Source: a virus | Reading direction: 5' to 3' (one strand) | Virus record (IMG/VR): IMGVR_UViG_3300035698_002909 | Coordinates: 1 to 20,176 of that record | DNA length: 20,176 nt | Shown here: positions 6,581 through 14,844 of the stretch, one piece after another | Layout: each line of letters starts with the position of its first letter | How positions within the stretch are numbered: the first letter of the stretch is position 1 | Position numbers and translations under genes: made by a program | The notes under the pieces: model-generated | The model's database searches: none | Told to the model about the DNA's origin: nothing | What the model saw: only the letters and a program-made list of their open reading frames with translations

Positions 6581-9420
6581 ACTAACCTGCCTCCCCCTCT
6601 TGCCCAAATTTTAATCGCGTTCAACTCAAACCCTGACTGATGAGTATCTATCGTATTCATTAGGTCGTCATCATAAAACAGTCGGTAAGTTAAATATTGA
6701 CCATGGCAATTCGCATAGAAACGATGCCACGCATAGTTAGTTCCTGGAAGGTAGGTTTTATAATCTTGTGATATCCATTCACCACCAGAATCGTATGGTG
6801 TTAAAATAGAGGTATCTGCGTCAATTGAGAAGTTGTCATCGTCAATATACGTTACTTCATATAGACCACCGTTTAGCTCAATTGTTCCAGCGATATCTCT
6901 AAATGTAATAGTCACACCAGTTAACAGTCCGTGATTTTCCGATGTTATGACTCCAGGGTTTGTATACGATATATCCGATATGGAGCCAAACTGAGAAATT
7001 GCTGTGCTGAAACTCTTGTTTCCTACAATTAAATTCCCATTAATAGTAACGGTGCTATTGACCGACACGTCTACGGAAACAGCTGAACTTACCGACGCGT
7101 CTGTTTGGAAGTCTGTGTAAGGGCTGTTCATGGCCAAACCACTATCTGCGTAAGGACTGAAGTCTTTAGTTATGATATCTATGTTTTGGACTAATGCAAG
7201 TCTCCCATTCCCGATATAGGTAGCTAAATCGTCTGGATCAGGGGTGAACATAATTTGATCGTGAGAGGTTGACTCGTATATTTTTTCTTCAAAATTCCAC
7301 TGTGTTAGATCCAAGTTGTCATCATCAACAATAGATACCTGGTAAAACTTGTTGTTTAGTGAGGTGCTTACTGCTACGTCGTCATCTTCGTCAACAAAGG
7401 TCAAACCTGTTAAGTAAATAATCTCATTCTGCTCTAGATTGTGATTGATCACTTCAATACGAATGTTTGCTGTGTCTGACAACGTTACAGCTGTTACAGA
7501 AAGAGACTCTTGCTCAATCATATTAGTTAGCGCGTCTGCGTTCGTCTCAACGTCTGGATATTGATACCAATGGATCCAACCTTGTTGATTACCAGATGAA
7601 ATTGCAGGGAACTCGGCCGTATAAGATATATCCCAGCTTACCGGTTCATCCCACGAAATAGGAAGATCCCATGAAAGACCAGTTGGAGTGTTTAACTGAC
7701 CAAACACGGTCACGTTATCTCTAAATGAAGACCAACAACCATTCCTGTAGTTGTAAAGAAGAACTCTATTAGGGAATTTCTTACCTAGTCCACCTTCGGA
7801 ATAAGTCCAATAAACTAGCTCTTTGTAAAAGTCTCTCTCGGCTTGAACTCTTTCCTTTCCGCCCTCTTCATTGTGAAGCTCAAAAACCGTGTCTGGAATA
7901 TCTAAATCTATTCTCTGTACGTCTGATCCCGAAGAAGCGACTATAGCCTTATCACCTACCGCTAATACACCGTTATCAAACAACACTGTGGAGAAGGTGC
8001 TTTCGGATCCAAAGTCTGACGATATCCTTTCCCAGATGAAGGGTAATCCATATTCACCAACGTAACGTAGTTGCCATGTGGTTTTTTCGAAAAACACAAT
8101 GAGAGTATTCTTGTAAAATCTTGCCGATACTATTTCTTCGTTAGTAGGTGCATCGATAAACCCACCCTTACCAGGTATTGAAGAAATCCACGCGTCTTGC
8201 TGCAAAGGGTTACCTGTTTGAGAAAATCGGCATCTATTGAATATCTTAGTGGCACTAGCTGCGTTTGTCCCTTCATAAACATTCAACGCTAAAAGCCGAC
8301 CATAGTACTGAATCAATATCTTAGCCTGGAAAAGGAACGAGGTTTCATATTGATAGGTAGCTTTAACGGTTGCATCTGCTGTTAACGCAGGAGAAAAGTT
8401 AAGAACGATCGCGCCTGTTGCGTAATTGATAGTACCTGAATTTGTAGAAGGTGATCCGTTCAGTGTTCCTAATGGGTAAACGCCTGCTTGGTCCCTGAAT
8501 CCTACTATTGGATCTACGCTATTTTCTACTGTTATCGTTACTGACCCAGGAATAATTGGATTGTTTGCTAACGTGTCATTGTGTGTAACCCAAGGTGTTA
8601 CTACAGGGCTTCCAGCTAGAGTTTCATTGGTTATCTGTGTACCGGCTACCGCAGGGGTAAAGTCTGTCCACGTAGATAGATCAGGAGTCGACCGTATTCT
8701 GTTATTGGTGCTTAACGCAGGTGCTGCATTATTTGTTACAAAGAATTGCCTTTCTTCAGGTGTTGCACCTCGATAGTTAGCTGCCCAGAAAAAATCAGCA
8801 TCACTACCAGACCAAACTGTTGTAGTAGATGCGACGGAGAAATCATTACCGTTATATGAGTATACATATTTTGTATCGAAGAACGCTGTCTGTTCGCTAT
8901 TTATATTGGCTCTTTCTCTATTGTCAATTCCCATAGCTGGCAATGAAGGGAAATAACAAAACTCGATATCTACATTTGTGGCTACGCCTAAAGAGGGATC
9001 AAAGTTTAAACGCAGTTCGCCTGTTGAGTAATTGATAGTCCCGGTGCTGCTTCCTGCTTCTACAAGAATACCATCTTTTAATGTCGCATCCGTAAATGAT
9101 AGAGCTCCCACTGTTACAATTACCGAGCCTGGCTCTATTTCTGCATTAGGCTCCGTTGTACGCAATCCAAACGATATATCGGCAAATATATCCGCTACTG
9201 TATAGGATGCACCATTAGCCTGACTATTTAGCGTTACAGGCGTTGTAATGCACCTTCTAAGCCTACCTATCAGCTTAATGCCTTCACGCTTCTTTACCCT
9301 CTCACGCCAAGTATACGCGTTCTGCTGGGTTTGAAAAGCCTCGTCTATAACAAGAAAAGGCTTCTTATTCTTTTTCAAACCAGACTTAAACGCGGAAATG
9401 TTTATTGGCTGTAAAGGCAT
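6577..9420 (-). CDS. Tail nozzle protein (tail tubular protein B / P22 gp10-like) with inserted beta modules
   Basis: This is a 947-residue protein. The N-terminus (residues 20-53: KPFLVIDEAFQTQQNAYTWR, then VKKREGIKLIGRL) resembles the opening of podovirus nozzle proteins. The core at about 365-600 has propeller-like strands (ARFYKNTLIVFFEKTTWQLR). It ends in three consecutive SWD motifs at 583-597. Two copies of a PGS...GTINYxTGxxxLNF module lie at 97-160 and 290-358. Two FCCH-like modules (NHGLLTG...LNGGLYEV...DDNFSI pattern) lie at about 640-715 and 815-882. T7 gp12 is about 150 residues shorter; the difference is roughly explained by these modules. GGGAGG precedes the ATG, which overlaps the upstream stop (TAATG). 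The order adaptor, small gene, nozzle supports the assignment. Confidence 0.7.
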   Translation of the reverse strand: MPLQPINISAFKSGLKKNKKPFLVIDEAFQTQQNAYTWRERVKKREGIKLIGRLRRCITTPVTLNSQANGASYTVADIFADISFGLRTTEPNAEIEPGSVIVTVGALSFTDATLKDGILVEAGSSTGTINYSTGELRLNFDPSLGVATNVDIEFCYFPSLPAMGIDNRERANINSEQTAFFDTKYVYSYNGNDFSVASTTTVWSGSDADFFWAANYRGATPEERQFFVTNNAAPALSTNNRIRSTPDLSTWTDFTPAVAGTQITNETLAGSPVVTPWVTHNDTLANNPIIPGSVTITVENSVDPIVGFRDQAGVYPLGTLNGSPSTNSGTINYATGAIVLNFSPALTADATVKATYQYETSFLFQAKILIQYYGRLLALNVYEGTNAASATKIFNRCRFSQTGNPLQQDAWISSIPGKGGFIDAPTNEEIVSARFYKNTLIVFFEKTTWQLRYVGEYGLPFIWERISSDFGSESTFSTVLFDNGVLAVGDKAIVASSGSDVQRIDLDIPDTVFELHNEEGGKERVQAERDFYKELVYWTYSEGGLGKKFPNRVLLYNYRNGCWSSFRDNVTVFGQLNTPTGLSWDLPISWDEPVSWDISYTAEFPAISSGNQQGWIHWYQYPDVETNADALTNMIEQESLSVTAVTLSDTANIRIEVINHNLEQNEIIYLTGLTFVDEDDDVAVSTSLNNKFYQVSIVDDDNLDLTQWNFEEKIYESTSHDQIMFTPDPDDLATYIGNGRLALVQNIDIITKDFSPYADSGLAMNSPYTDFQTDASVSSAVSVDVSVNSTVTINGNLIVGNKSFSTAISQFGSISDISYTNPGVITSENHGLLTGVTITFRDIAGTIELNGGLYEVTYIDDDNFSIDADTSILTPYDSGGEWISQDYKTYLPGTNYAWHRFYANCHGQYLTYRLFYDDDLMNTIDTHQSGFELNAIKIWARGGGRLV

Positions 9421-10010
9421 TATCCTCCCATTACCAATAATTGAAATCTGTTACCTGTCGCCGGAACTGTCATTCTCATTGTTAGGGTACCAACAGCTTT
9501 TGTAGTAGGTGTAAAAGACCTATCTAATCCTATTGATGTAGCCGAGTTAGCGATAACCAAGTAGTTTTCACTCGGAATATTATTATTGAATGTAACGGTT
9601 AACACCGATCCTGAAGCGCTAACATCTGATATATTGAAAGATCTGCCAAGAAGCACTTGAGGATTGGCTGTGGTAATTAATTCAAAATAACATGCTGCTC
9701 GAATAGGCATTGCCGATAGGTAAAACAGATCTCCTGATGCTCCTTCACCCTCTGGCCTCCATCCTAATTCAACCCTAGTTGTTGCAGCGGATGTCGCATC
9801 GCTAGACGCTAACCATGACTCACCTGCAGCTGTTGCGGGAAGAGTAGTTTGTGCTACTAGATTAATGAGAGTATGACGGCCCGTACCAGCTGAGTACGCT
9901 TCATGATCGTCTTCAAACCTATCTTGGACAATAGTAAAGTTTCCACGGATAGTGTCCCTACTAGCTATAAGGGTATCACCAGATGGATTTGGTCTTGGTT
10001 CGTATGTCAT
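9420..10010 (-). CDS. Virion structural protein between adaptor and nozzle
   Basis: This is a 196-residue protein. The N-terminal segment IRGNFTIVQDRFEDDHEAYS, followed by GTGRHTLINL, is a pattern seen in phage virion proteins that start with a short helical attachment region and a DHxxY...GxH loop. The C-terminal part (about 120-196) is Thr/Ser/Ala-rich and beta-like, ending FQLLVMGG. GGGAGA lies 8 bases before the ATG. The position between adaptor and nozzle suggests a tail knob or adaptor-associated component. No enzyme motif is visible and the exact role is unknown. Confidence 0.6.
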   Translation of the reverse strand: MTYEPRPNPSGDTLIASRDTIRGNFTIVQDRFEDDHEAYSAGTGRHTLINLVAQTTLPATAAGESWLASSDATSAATTRVELGWRPEGEGASGDLFYLSAMPIRAACYFELITTANPQVLLGRSFNISDVSASGSVLTVTFNNNIPSENYLVIANSATSIGLDRSFTPTTKAVGTLTMRMTVPATGNRFQLLVMGG

Positions 10011-10027
10011 AATAGATCTCCCTTAAA

Positions 10028-11086
10028 TTAGTACCGTGCGTTTTCGTTTACCTGATTACTAGCATCTCTAAATATTGTCGGTATTTGACGAGATCCAATC
10101 TGGCCATATGTTTTAGTCCTAGCCTGACTTACTTGCTCGTCAATAAACACCTGCATCATTTGGACACCTTCCATATCCAATCTGTCCTGGTACAACTTCT
10201 TTGCCACACCAAAGACAATTAGCTCCCACCATCCAAACTCTTCAGGTCTTCCAGTTAAATCAGGTGCTGTGTTGCTAGTAGTTCCCATTAATAGCTGAGA
10301 TGGCTCACGGAATGCCTCTACCTCTACTGTGTATGCTTGATCTGGGACTGTGCTTAAGACAAATTGATTCTGATAAAATAGAATCGCTAGTGGCTTCGCA
10401 TATGGTGTTTGGGAATACTGGACATTAATGTCATTTCCAGCTGGTATTACCGATGTGAACTCTAAACCAGCAATAGCACCTGTCTTATAATCTATTGATC
10501 CACCTGCCAAACAATCCCCAATCAGACCTCCTGCTCCGTCGTCGGTGACGTGCAAGGTGCTTAACTCCGTGTTTGCTGATATCAATATGTTTTGTACACG
10601 AGAGATATTATTAACTGTATATGTTGGCGGATAACCATCAGGAAACGCTGTTACAGCTGCCGTTTTTGTTTGCACCATTGGATTATTGTAAACACTTCGA
10701 CGTATTGGAAAGGCCGTTGTGTTTCCTGAAAAGACTCCAGCGGCATCGTTACCAGTATCAAATGTCTCGTTTGATTGTGCGTAATTAGCAAAGTCATAGA
10801 AGGACGTCTTGTCTTGATAAAATGGGACTTGTTGCTTACCTATATACGCTGGCGCGTTTACTGTTGACCAGTTGTCAAAGTCGAACGGGTAAACATCTAC
10901 ACCCTGAATCGTGTTGAAGGTGTAAACATCTTTTAACTTTAGAATCCTAAGATCATCTGGGAAGTCATAAAGGTAATATGAATTGATATACTTGATAATC
11001 TTTTCATCTGGTACCTGAAGTCTATTTCCTGAAGCGGAAATATCCCTGATCTTCTCGATCATGTCTGATAGGATTCCTACAGTCAT
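10028..11086 (-). CDS. Head-tail adaptor (tail tubular protein A / P22 gp4-like)
   Basis: This is a 352-residue protein. An N-terminal helical region (LSDMIEKIRDIS, DEKIIKYINSYYLYDFPDDL) is followed by beta strands (LKLKDVYTFNT) and a C-terminal helix pair (FGWWELIVFGVAKKLYQDRL, then MMQVFIDEQ). This helix-beta-helix layout fits gp11/gp4-type adaptors that join portal and nozzle. It is longer than T7 gp11 (about 196 residues). Part of the excess is a module at 165-226 with GGSIDYKTGAIAGLEF, the same module found twice in the nozzle protein. The ATG overlaps the upstream stop as TAATG; the ribosome binding site is weak, so translation may be coupled. Confidence 0.65.
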   Translation of the reverse strand: MTVGILSDMIEKIRDISASGNRLQVPDEKIIKYINSYYLYDFPDDLRILKLKDVYTFNTIQGVDVYPFDFDNWSTVNAPAYIGKQQVPFYQDKTSFYDFANYAQSNETFDTGNDAAGVFSGNTTAFPIRRSVYNNPMVQTKTAAVTAFPDGYPPTYTVNNISRVQNILISANTELSTLHVTDDGAGGLIGDCLAGGSIDYKTGAIAGLEFTSVIPAGNDINVQYSQTPYAKPLAILFYQNQFVLSTVPDQAYTVEVEAFREPSQLLMGTTSNTAPDLTGRPEEFGWWELIVFGVAKKLYQDRLDMEGVQMMQVFIDEQVSQARTKTYGQIGSRQIPTIFRDASNQVNENARY

Positions 11087-11454
11087 TAAATATAGTCCGT
11101 TGGTACGAATCTAACCCGTGAGATAGTTTCAATTTGTCTTGGTGGCCTAATAGGTCCACTTGTTGACTGCTCTTCGTTAGCATAGCGACATATCTTTTTC
11201 TTAGTGTTGTTCAAATGCTTTACCAACCCCATTGGGATCTCGCATACTTCACCGTGGATGAGCTCGAATGTTTGGATGTTATCACCTGGATAGTTTCTGT
11301 ATGAGAACTGAAAGAACCCACCTTCAGCTTCTGTGAACTCAAAGACACCTTTCACCATCTTAGAATCTTCTTTGCGCATCTTCTTAATCATCTCTTCAAC
11401 TTCAGCCTTAGGCTTGTGGTTGGTGATTGGTTTATTAAGCTCAATTACTCTCAT
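11086..11454 (-). CDS. Conserved phage hypothetical protein
   Basis: This is a 122-residue protein. The N-terminus is lysine/glutamate-rich. The central part, VKGVFEFTEAEGGFFQFSYR then FELIHGEVCEIPMGLVKHLN, matches a pattern I associate with small conserved proteins encoded just before the adaptor gene in podovirus-like phages. AGGAGA precedes the ATG, which overlaps the stop of the 43-residue gene (ATGA). The C-terminal stretch is basic with a Pro/Arg motif (GPIRPPRQIE). The role is unknown; by position it may act in head completion. Confidence 0.6.
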   Translation of the reverse strand: MRVIELNKPITNHKPKAEVEEMIKKMRKEDSKMVKGVFEFTEAEGGFFQFSYRNYPGDNIQTFELIHGEVCEIPMGLVKHLNNTKKKICRYANEEQSTSGPIRPPRQIETISRVRFVPTDYI

Positions 11455-11582
11455 TTATCTCTCCTATTGCTTCTGCGACCTTTTACGTCCTTATCTTCAA
11501 TTAACTTGCCCATCAAGCGCTCTTTAGGAAGTTTCCCTGTGGCTCTTGGTTTAGCTACTGGTTTTTTTACTTTCTTTTTCAT
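11451..11582 (-). CDS. Very basic 43-residue protein
   Basis: The gene starts at ATG 11582 and ends at TGA 11451-11453, which overlaps the start of the next gene as ATGA. AAGGAA sits just before the start. The product holds 12 lysines and 6 arginines against 5 acidic residues in 43 positions, with Lys-rich ends (MKKKVKKPVAKPRATGK and KGRRSNRRDK). Good start signal, overlap with the next gene and its place right after a terminator support it as real. It may bind DNA or pack in the virion (inference from charge). No family recognised. Confidence 0.6.
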   Translation of the reverse strand: MKKKVKKPVAKPRATGKLPKERLMGKLIEDKDVKGRRSNRRDK

Positions 11583-11597
11583 TTTTTTCCTTATGTT

Positions 11598-11622
11598 AAA
11601 AAAGAGGGGGTTTCCCCCCTCT
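11598..11622 (-). terminator. Intrinsic terminator after the capsid module
   Basis: On the minus strand an 8-bp stem (AGAGGGGG paired with CCCCCTCT) closes a 4-base loop GAAA and runs into a tract of six T. It starts 9 bases after the stop of the 338-residue gene and ends 15 bases before the next ATG. There is no room for a promoter in between, so downstream tail genes either depend on read-through or on a promoter within the upstream gene. This resembles in layout the T7 terminator after the capsid gene. Confidence 0.85.
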
Positions 11623-11630
11623 ATCAATTA

Positions 11631-12647
11631 CTATTCCGCTTGGTGACGATCAAAACGGTACGCCAGCCAATCGTAAACAGCTGAGCTGCTTGTGATTACA
11701 CTGCTTCCTAATTGCATTATGTACTTATCGCGCGAGTCGAAAGCGTCTTGTAAATTAAAGCCTTCTGGAATCTGTGGCTGAGTAGCACTTCCAGCCAACG
11801 GAACGACTCCAGACCCACCAGGTACTGCTACTGCAGGGCTTACGCCAGCTGCTGCTACTGCACTTGTTGGGAAGTCAAACGCTGTAAATCCGCTTGAATC
11901 CAGATCCAATGTAACAGATGACTCTGTTGCACTGTTGGTAACACTAAGAACACGAGCGTGAACGTTGTTTAGCTCCAACATACCAAATTCAACTGGTACA
12001 CGGAAGGACAGGATCTGTCCTGGTGTAAAGTCGTTTTTAGCTGTGAAGTAAACAACTGCTTGTGCTGCTTGTGAGATACCTGCAATCAAAGCATAACGTG
12101 GATACATTAGATTAGGATGATATTTCTTCACCGATCCAGCTGTTGCATCTGCTGCTAATGATAGTCCACCAGTAGCCATGTAACCAAGTGTGATGCTTAC
12201 ATCTGCTGTAACAGCTGTTACCTGGAAAGTATACCCTGCAAGCTGAAGCTCACCAGTAGTTCCATACAGACGCACGTAGTCACCTACAACAATACTTCCT
12301 GTGCTATCCATTGACACAACGTATGTACCAGCAGAGCCAGTAACAGCTGTTGTCGCAAGAGCTGCGTATACAGGAGGTTTAGCTGTATTGATGAATGTAA
12401 ATCCACCGCTAGTTACCGCCTCTGTTGATAGAATACCAGATGTAACCGCTTGATCTAATGTTTGAGCAGCATCTGCCGCAAAGCCTAGTCTCCAAGATGA
12501 TTCAACTGATGTTTCTGCTGCATCATCACCCCAAGCTGTTCTATTTCTTAGCACGAAATAGTCCGGCTCTGCTGACAAACGTACCTGTTTCATTAACGTT
12601 GAGTCGGAAGTAAAAGATCCGCCTTCAATATATTGATATGGCAACAT
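11631..12647 (-). CDS. Beta-rich virion protein after major capsid, probable head decoration
   Basis: This is a 338-residue protein. The frame extends to 12692, but ATG 12647 has a perfect AAGGAGG 6 bases upstream and is preferred. There are no cysteines, and Ala/Thr/Val/Ser/Gly dominate. Two FCCH-like modules are visible. The first, at about 95-160, has IVVGDYVRLYGTTG...LAGYTFQV. The second, at about 183-258, has DFTPGQILSFRV...FGMLELNN...RVLSV. The second module plus the stretch to DAFDSR (about 304) is clearly related to the separate 116-residue protein encoded upstream. It follows the major capsid gene by 11 bases and precedes a strong terminator, so high expression is expected. A decoration or capsid-surface role is inferred from this. 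Confidence 0.6.
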   Translation of the reverse strand: MLPYQYIEGGSFTSDSTLMKQVRLSAEPDYFVLRNRTAWGDDAAETSVESSWRLGFAADAAQTLDQAVTSGILSTEAVTSGGFTFINTAKPPVYAALATTAVTGSAGTYVVSMDSTGSIVVGDYVRLYGTTGELQLAGYTFQVTAVTADVSITLGYMATGGLSLAADATAGSVKKYHPNLMYPRYALIAGISQAAQAVVYFTAKNDFTPGQILSFRVPVEFGMLELNNVHARVLSVTNSATESSVTLDLDSSGFTAFDFPTSAVAAAGVSPAVAVPGGSGVVPLAGSATQPQIPEGFNLQDAFDSRDKYIMQLGSSVITSSSAVYDWLAYRFDRHQAE

Positions 12648-12658
12648 AATTAACCTCC

Positions 12659-13609
12659 TTAAATTCCTGTTGAGCGCAGATTTTGCACCCACAGATCGTT
12701 ATTGATACATTGACCTTGATAGAAATTGCAAGCTGCCATTTGTCTCAAGTGAGCAGGATCTGTCTGACCTCCTGCTGGAGTATAGAAATACTTAGCACGT
12801 CCACCCGCTTGGAATACAACTTTATATCCCTCTTGAGCAGTAATGAAAATATTTGCAATATCATTACCTAGCAGTGAAGCACTAGGAGTGATAGATCCTT
12901 GGCTTGATACGAAATAACGCACGTTGTTCACTCCACCCCATTCGCTTGAAAGAGTGTCGATAGCACCTGTTCCGTATTCAAACTTACGTCTGAATCCTGT
13001 TACTGCATTAAGTACTGGGATCATACGAGTATGACAAAGACCCATGTAACAGTCACCTAGTGGTGATGTACCGATCTTATCAGATGCATTGATCATGTTG
13101 GTGATATACTCTCCATCGTTACCCTGTAGCAATGCGACGATGTCGTCGGAATCGCTTAGAGATAGCTCTGTTGGGAGATCTCCGTTTGAACCACCAACTG
13201 AGTTGACAACAGACGCTGTTGACTCAAGGTTGTTTCTTTGTAGGATATCACTGGTTTCTTTATAAGCCTGTCCAAGTCTTGCTGCAGATGCATTTAGAAT
13301 AGGATCCTGGTTTGTCATTGCGACTTGTTTTGTAATAACTAGATAGGTTGCATAGTTACGTACACGGCAATCAACATCTACACGAGATAGTAGCTGGGAT
13401 GGCGGGTTTAACTGTGCATTATCTAGTGGTACCTCGAATGTATCGAGAGCGTCATAACGAGACTGGCGGTTGATAAAACCGTCGTTGTCCGCTACCTCTA
13501 CAACAGATGCAGCTAGATTATGGATATTGTTTCTTTCAGGTGTTGAAAGCAGCTTATCCGTAAAGTTTTGCTGAATCTGAGGGGGCATGTTATTTAAATT
13601 AACTGACAT
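12659..13609 (-). CDS. Major capsid protein, N4-gp56 type
   Basis: This is a 316-residue protein. The segment VDCRVRNYATYLVITKQVAM, then the DPILNASAARLGQAYKETSD helix and LQRNNLEST, follows the pattern of the N4-gp56 family of HK97-fold major capsid proteins. It is preceded by an early VPLDNAQLNPPSQL stretch and followed by GDCYMGLCHTRMIPVL and a C-terminal domain ending NNDLWVQNLRSTGI. GAGGTGAT lies directly before the ATG. The position after scaffold and before the decoration-like gene is the canonical one. The length fits the lower end of the family. Confidence 0.8.
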   Translation of the reverse strand: MSVNLNNMPPQIQQNFTDKLLSTPERNNIHNLAASVVEVADNDGFINRQSRYDALDTFEVPLDNAQLNPPSQLLSRVDVDCRVRNYATYLVITKQVAMTNQDPILNASAARLGQAYKETSDILQRNNLESTASVVNSVGGSNGDLPTELSLSDSDDIVALLQGNDGEYITNMINASDKIGTSPLGDCYMGLCHTRMIPVLNAVTGFRRKFEYGTGAIDTLSSEWGGVNNVRYFVSSQGSITPSASLLGNDIANIFITAQEGYKVVFQAGGRAKYFYTPAGGQTDPAHLRQMAACNFYQGQCINNDLWVQNLRSTGI

Positions 13610-13621
13610 ATCACCTCTGTT

Positions 13622-14383
13622 TTAAAGACCAGAAGCTTGACTCGCGTATGACATCATTTCCTCGTAGAGACGATTTTTTTCTGAAGCTGTAGACTTCATT
13701 GCTTGGGCTACAGGCCTCTTATCGTATGCCAATGGGGTTTGAACGCTTTTAGCATTCTTTTCCATCTTCCTCTCTATTTCCTTTGTCCGTCGTTGATTTG
13801 GTACTTTATCTAACAAATTCAACGCCTTGATGTATTTGTAGCTTTGAAGCGCCATCTTATATGGATCGTTTGTCGCAGCTATCATTGAGGCAAGCTCTTG
13901 GTCGTGTTTTTCTAATAGTTCTAATGTTTCTACATTGACAACATCATCAAAATCAGAAAATTTGGTCCGGAGTGAGTTAAGTTGACGCGCTTGGTCTTCT
14001 TGCGCAAGCCTTGCTTCAAGATCAGCGACTTTTTTTTCGAGAGGTTTTACTTGCTTGTTAGCAATTTTCTTCACCCGACCCGCTGGCACATACTCATCAT
14101 CTGGATCATCGAGATCTTCTTCTACTTGAACAGCTTCCGGCTTCTGCTTTTCAGCATACCACGCGTTTTGCTCTTTAAGCTTCTGATTCTCCCATTCCAT
14201 CTCTTTCTGACGTTGCCTCATAGCGCGCCAATTCCGTTCCTGTTCGTCTTGTTGGGCCGTGTCCTCTTCAACATTGGGCTCTTCGACTTGAGGCTCTTCC
14301 TGGTCTGCTATGTTAGATTCATTATGTTCAGTCTCTTGAGGTGCGACCTCTTCTTCTACGCTGTCTAGTTCCTGATCAGTCAT
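13622..14383 (-). CDS. Scaffolding protein
   Basis: This is a 253-residue protein. The frame opens at a TTG at 14419, but ATG 14383 with AAGGAA 5 bases upstream is the better start. Residues 1-50 are strongly acidic (Glu/Asp/Gln-rich). Helical, coiled-coil-like stretches follow at about 50-80 (RQRQKEMEWENQKLKEQ) and 105-140 (KPLEKKVADLEARLAQE). The C-terminal part is basic. This acidic, coiled-coil, capsid-adjacent layout is typical of phage scaffolds that are absent from the mature head. It is the first gene after a promoter and forms one unit with the major capsid gene, 12 bases downstream. Confidence 0.75.
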   Translation of the reverse strand: MTDQELDSVEEEVAPQETEHNESNIADQEEPQVEEPNVEEDTAQQDEQERNWRAMRQRQKEMEWENQKLKEQNAWYAEKQKPEAVQVEEDLDDPDDEYVPAGRVKKIANKQVKPLEKKVADLEARLAQEDQARQLNSLRTKFSDFDDVVNVETLELLEKHDQELASMIAATNDPYKMALQSYKYIKALNLLDKVPNQRRTKEIERKMEKNAKSVQTPLAYDKRPVAQAMKSTASEKNRLYEEMMSYASQASGL

Positions 14384-14460
14384 GAATTTCCTTTGCAGTG
14401 GTGAACTGCTATCAACCAAATACGGTGATGAACCCGAGTTACATCTTTCTTATAATTTAG

Positions 14461-14488
14461 AATATAATAGATAATTTGTCTATGTCGA
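14461..14488 (-). promoter_or_regulatory. Promoter of the capsid unit
   Basis: Read on the minus strand, TCGACA (14483-14488) and TATATT (14461-14466) are separated by 16 bases. The expected start, near 14454, gives a leader of about 70 bases before the scaffold ATG. That leader holds a 5-bp hairpin (GCAGT/ACTGC, 14395-14409) shortly before the ribosome binding site. The whole 110-base gap is A/T-rich near the promoter and is the widest gap in the minus-strand run, which supports a real control region. Confidence 0.5.
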
Positions 14489-14493
14489 AAATA

Positions 14494-14844
14494 TTAACTT
14501 CTAGTGTCGAAAGCGTCTTTAATATTCATTTCAGGTGTAAAAAGATTAGGTACCACACCAGACGAGGACGGAACACAAACAGGTGGTGAGGTGCCTTCAG
14601 AATACAAAAGAGACAGAGTAAATGGTGTCCAGTTGGTGGTATCCAACTCTGTCGTTATCGTATCTGATGAGGTGTCAATTACGCGTGTACGCTTGTTGTT
14701 TATCTCTTCCATCCCAAATAGTTTGCCCACTCGGAAAGAAACGATTTGTCCTACGGTAAAATCATGATCCTCTGTGAATGTAACGACGGCATTTTGTGCA
14801 TTTGTGATGGCACTTATTTCAGAATACGCCGGGTAGTTAACCAT
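14494..14844 (-). CDS. Partial paralogue of the 338-residue capsid-module protein
   Basis: This 116-residue protein consists of one FCCH-like module (HDFTVGQIVSFRV...FGMEEINNKRTRV) and a tail that ends in DAFDTRS. It aligns over its full length with residues 183-305 of the 338-residue protein: shared anchors are AQxAVVxFT, DFTxGQIxSFRV, FGMxExNN, GxSPxVxVP, SGVVP and DAFDxR. The paralogue stops just after DAFDTR, where the longer protein goes on. A 14-base stretch encoding this motif is identical in both genes. Its ATG overlaps the upstream gene by 8 bases, with AGGAAG upstream. It may be a minor head protein that competes or co-assembles with its relative (inference). Confidence 0.7.
   Translation of the reverse strand: MVNYPAYSEISAITNAQNAVVTFTEDHDFTVGQIVSFRVGKLFGMEEINNKRTRVIDTSSDTITTELDTTNWTPFTLSLLYSEGTSPPVCVPSSSGVVPNLFTPEMNIKDAFDTRS

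Noticed and set aside
13982-14368. 128-residue plus-strand frame rich in Leu/Phe
   Set aside because: It is the antisense of the Glu/Gln/Lys-rich scaffold gene, which makes hydrophobic codons on the other strand. No start signal is seen.
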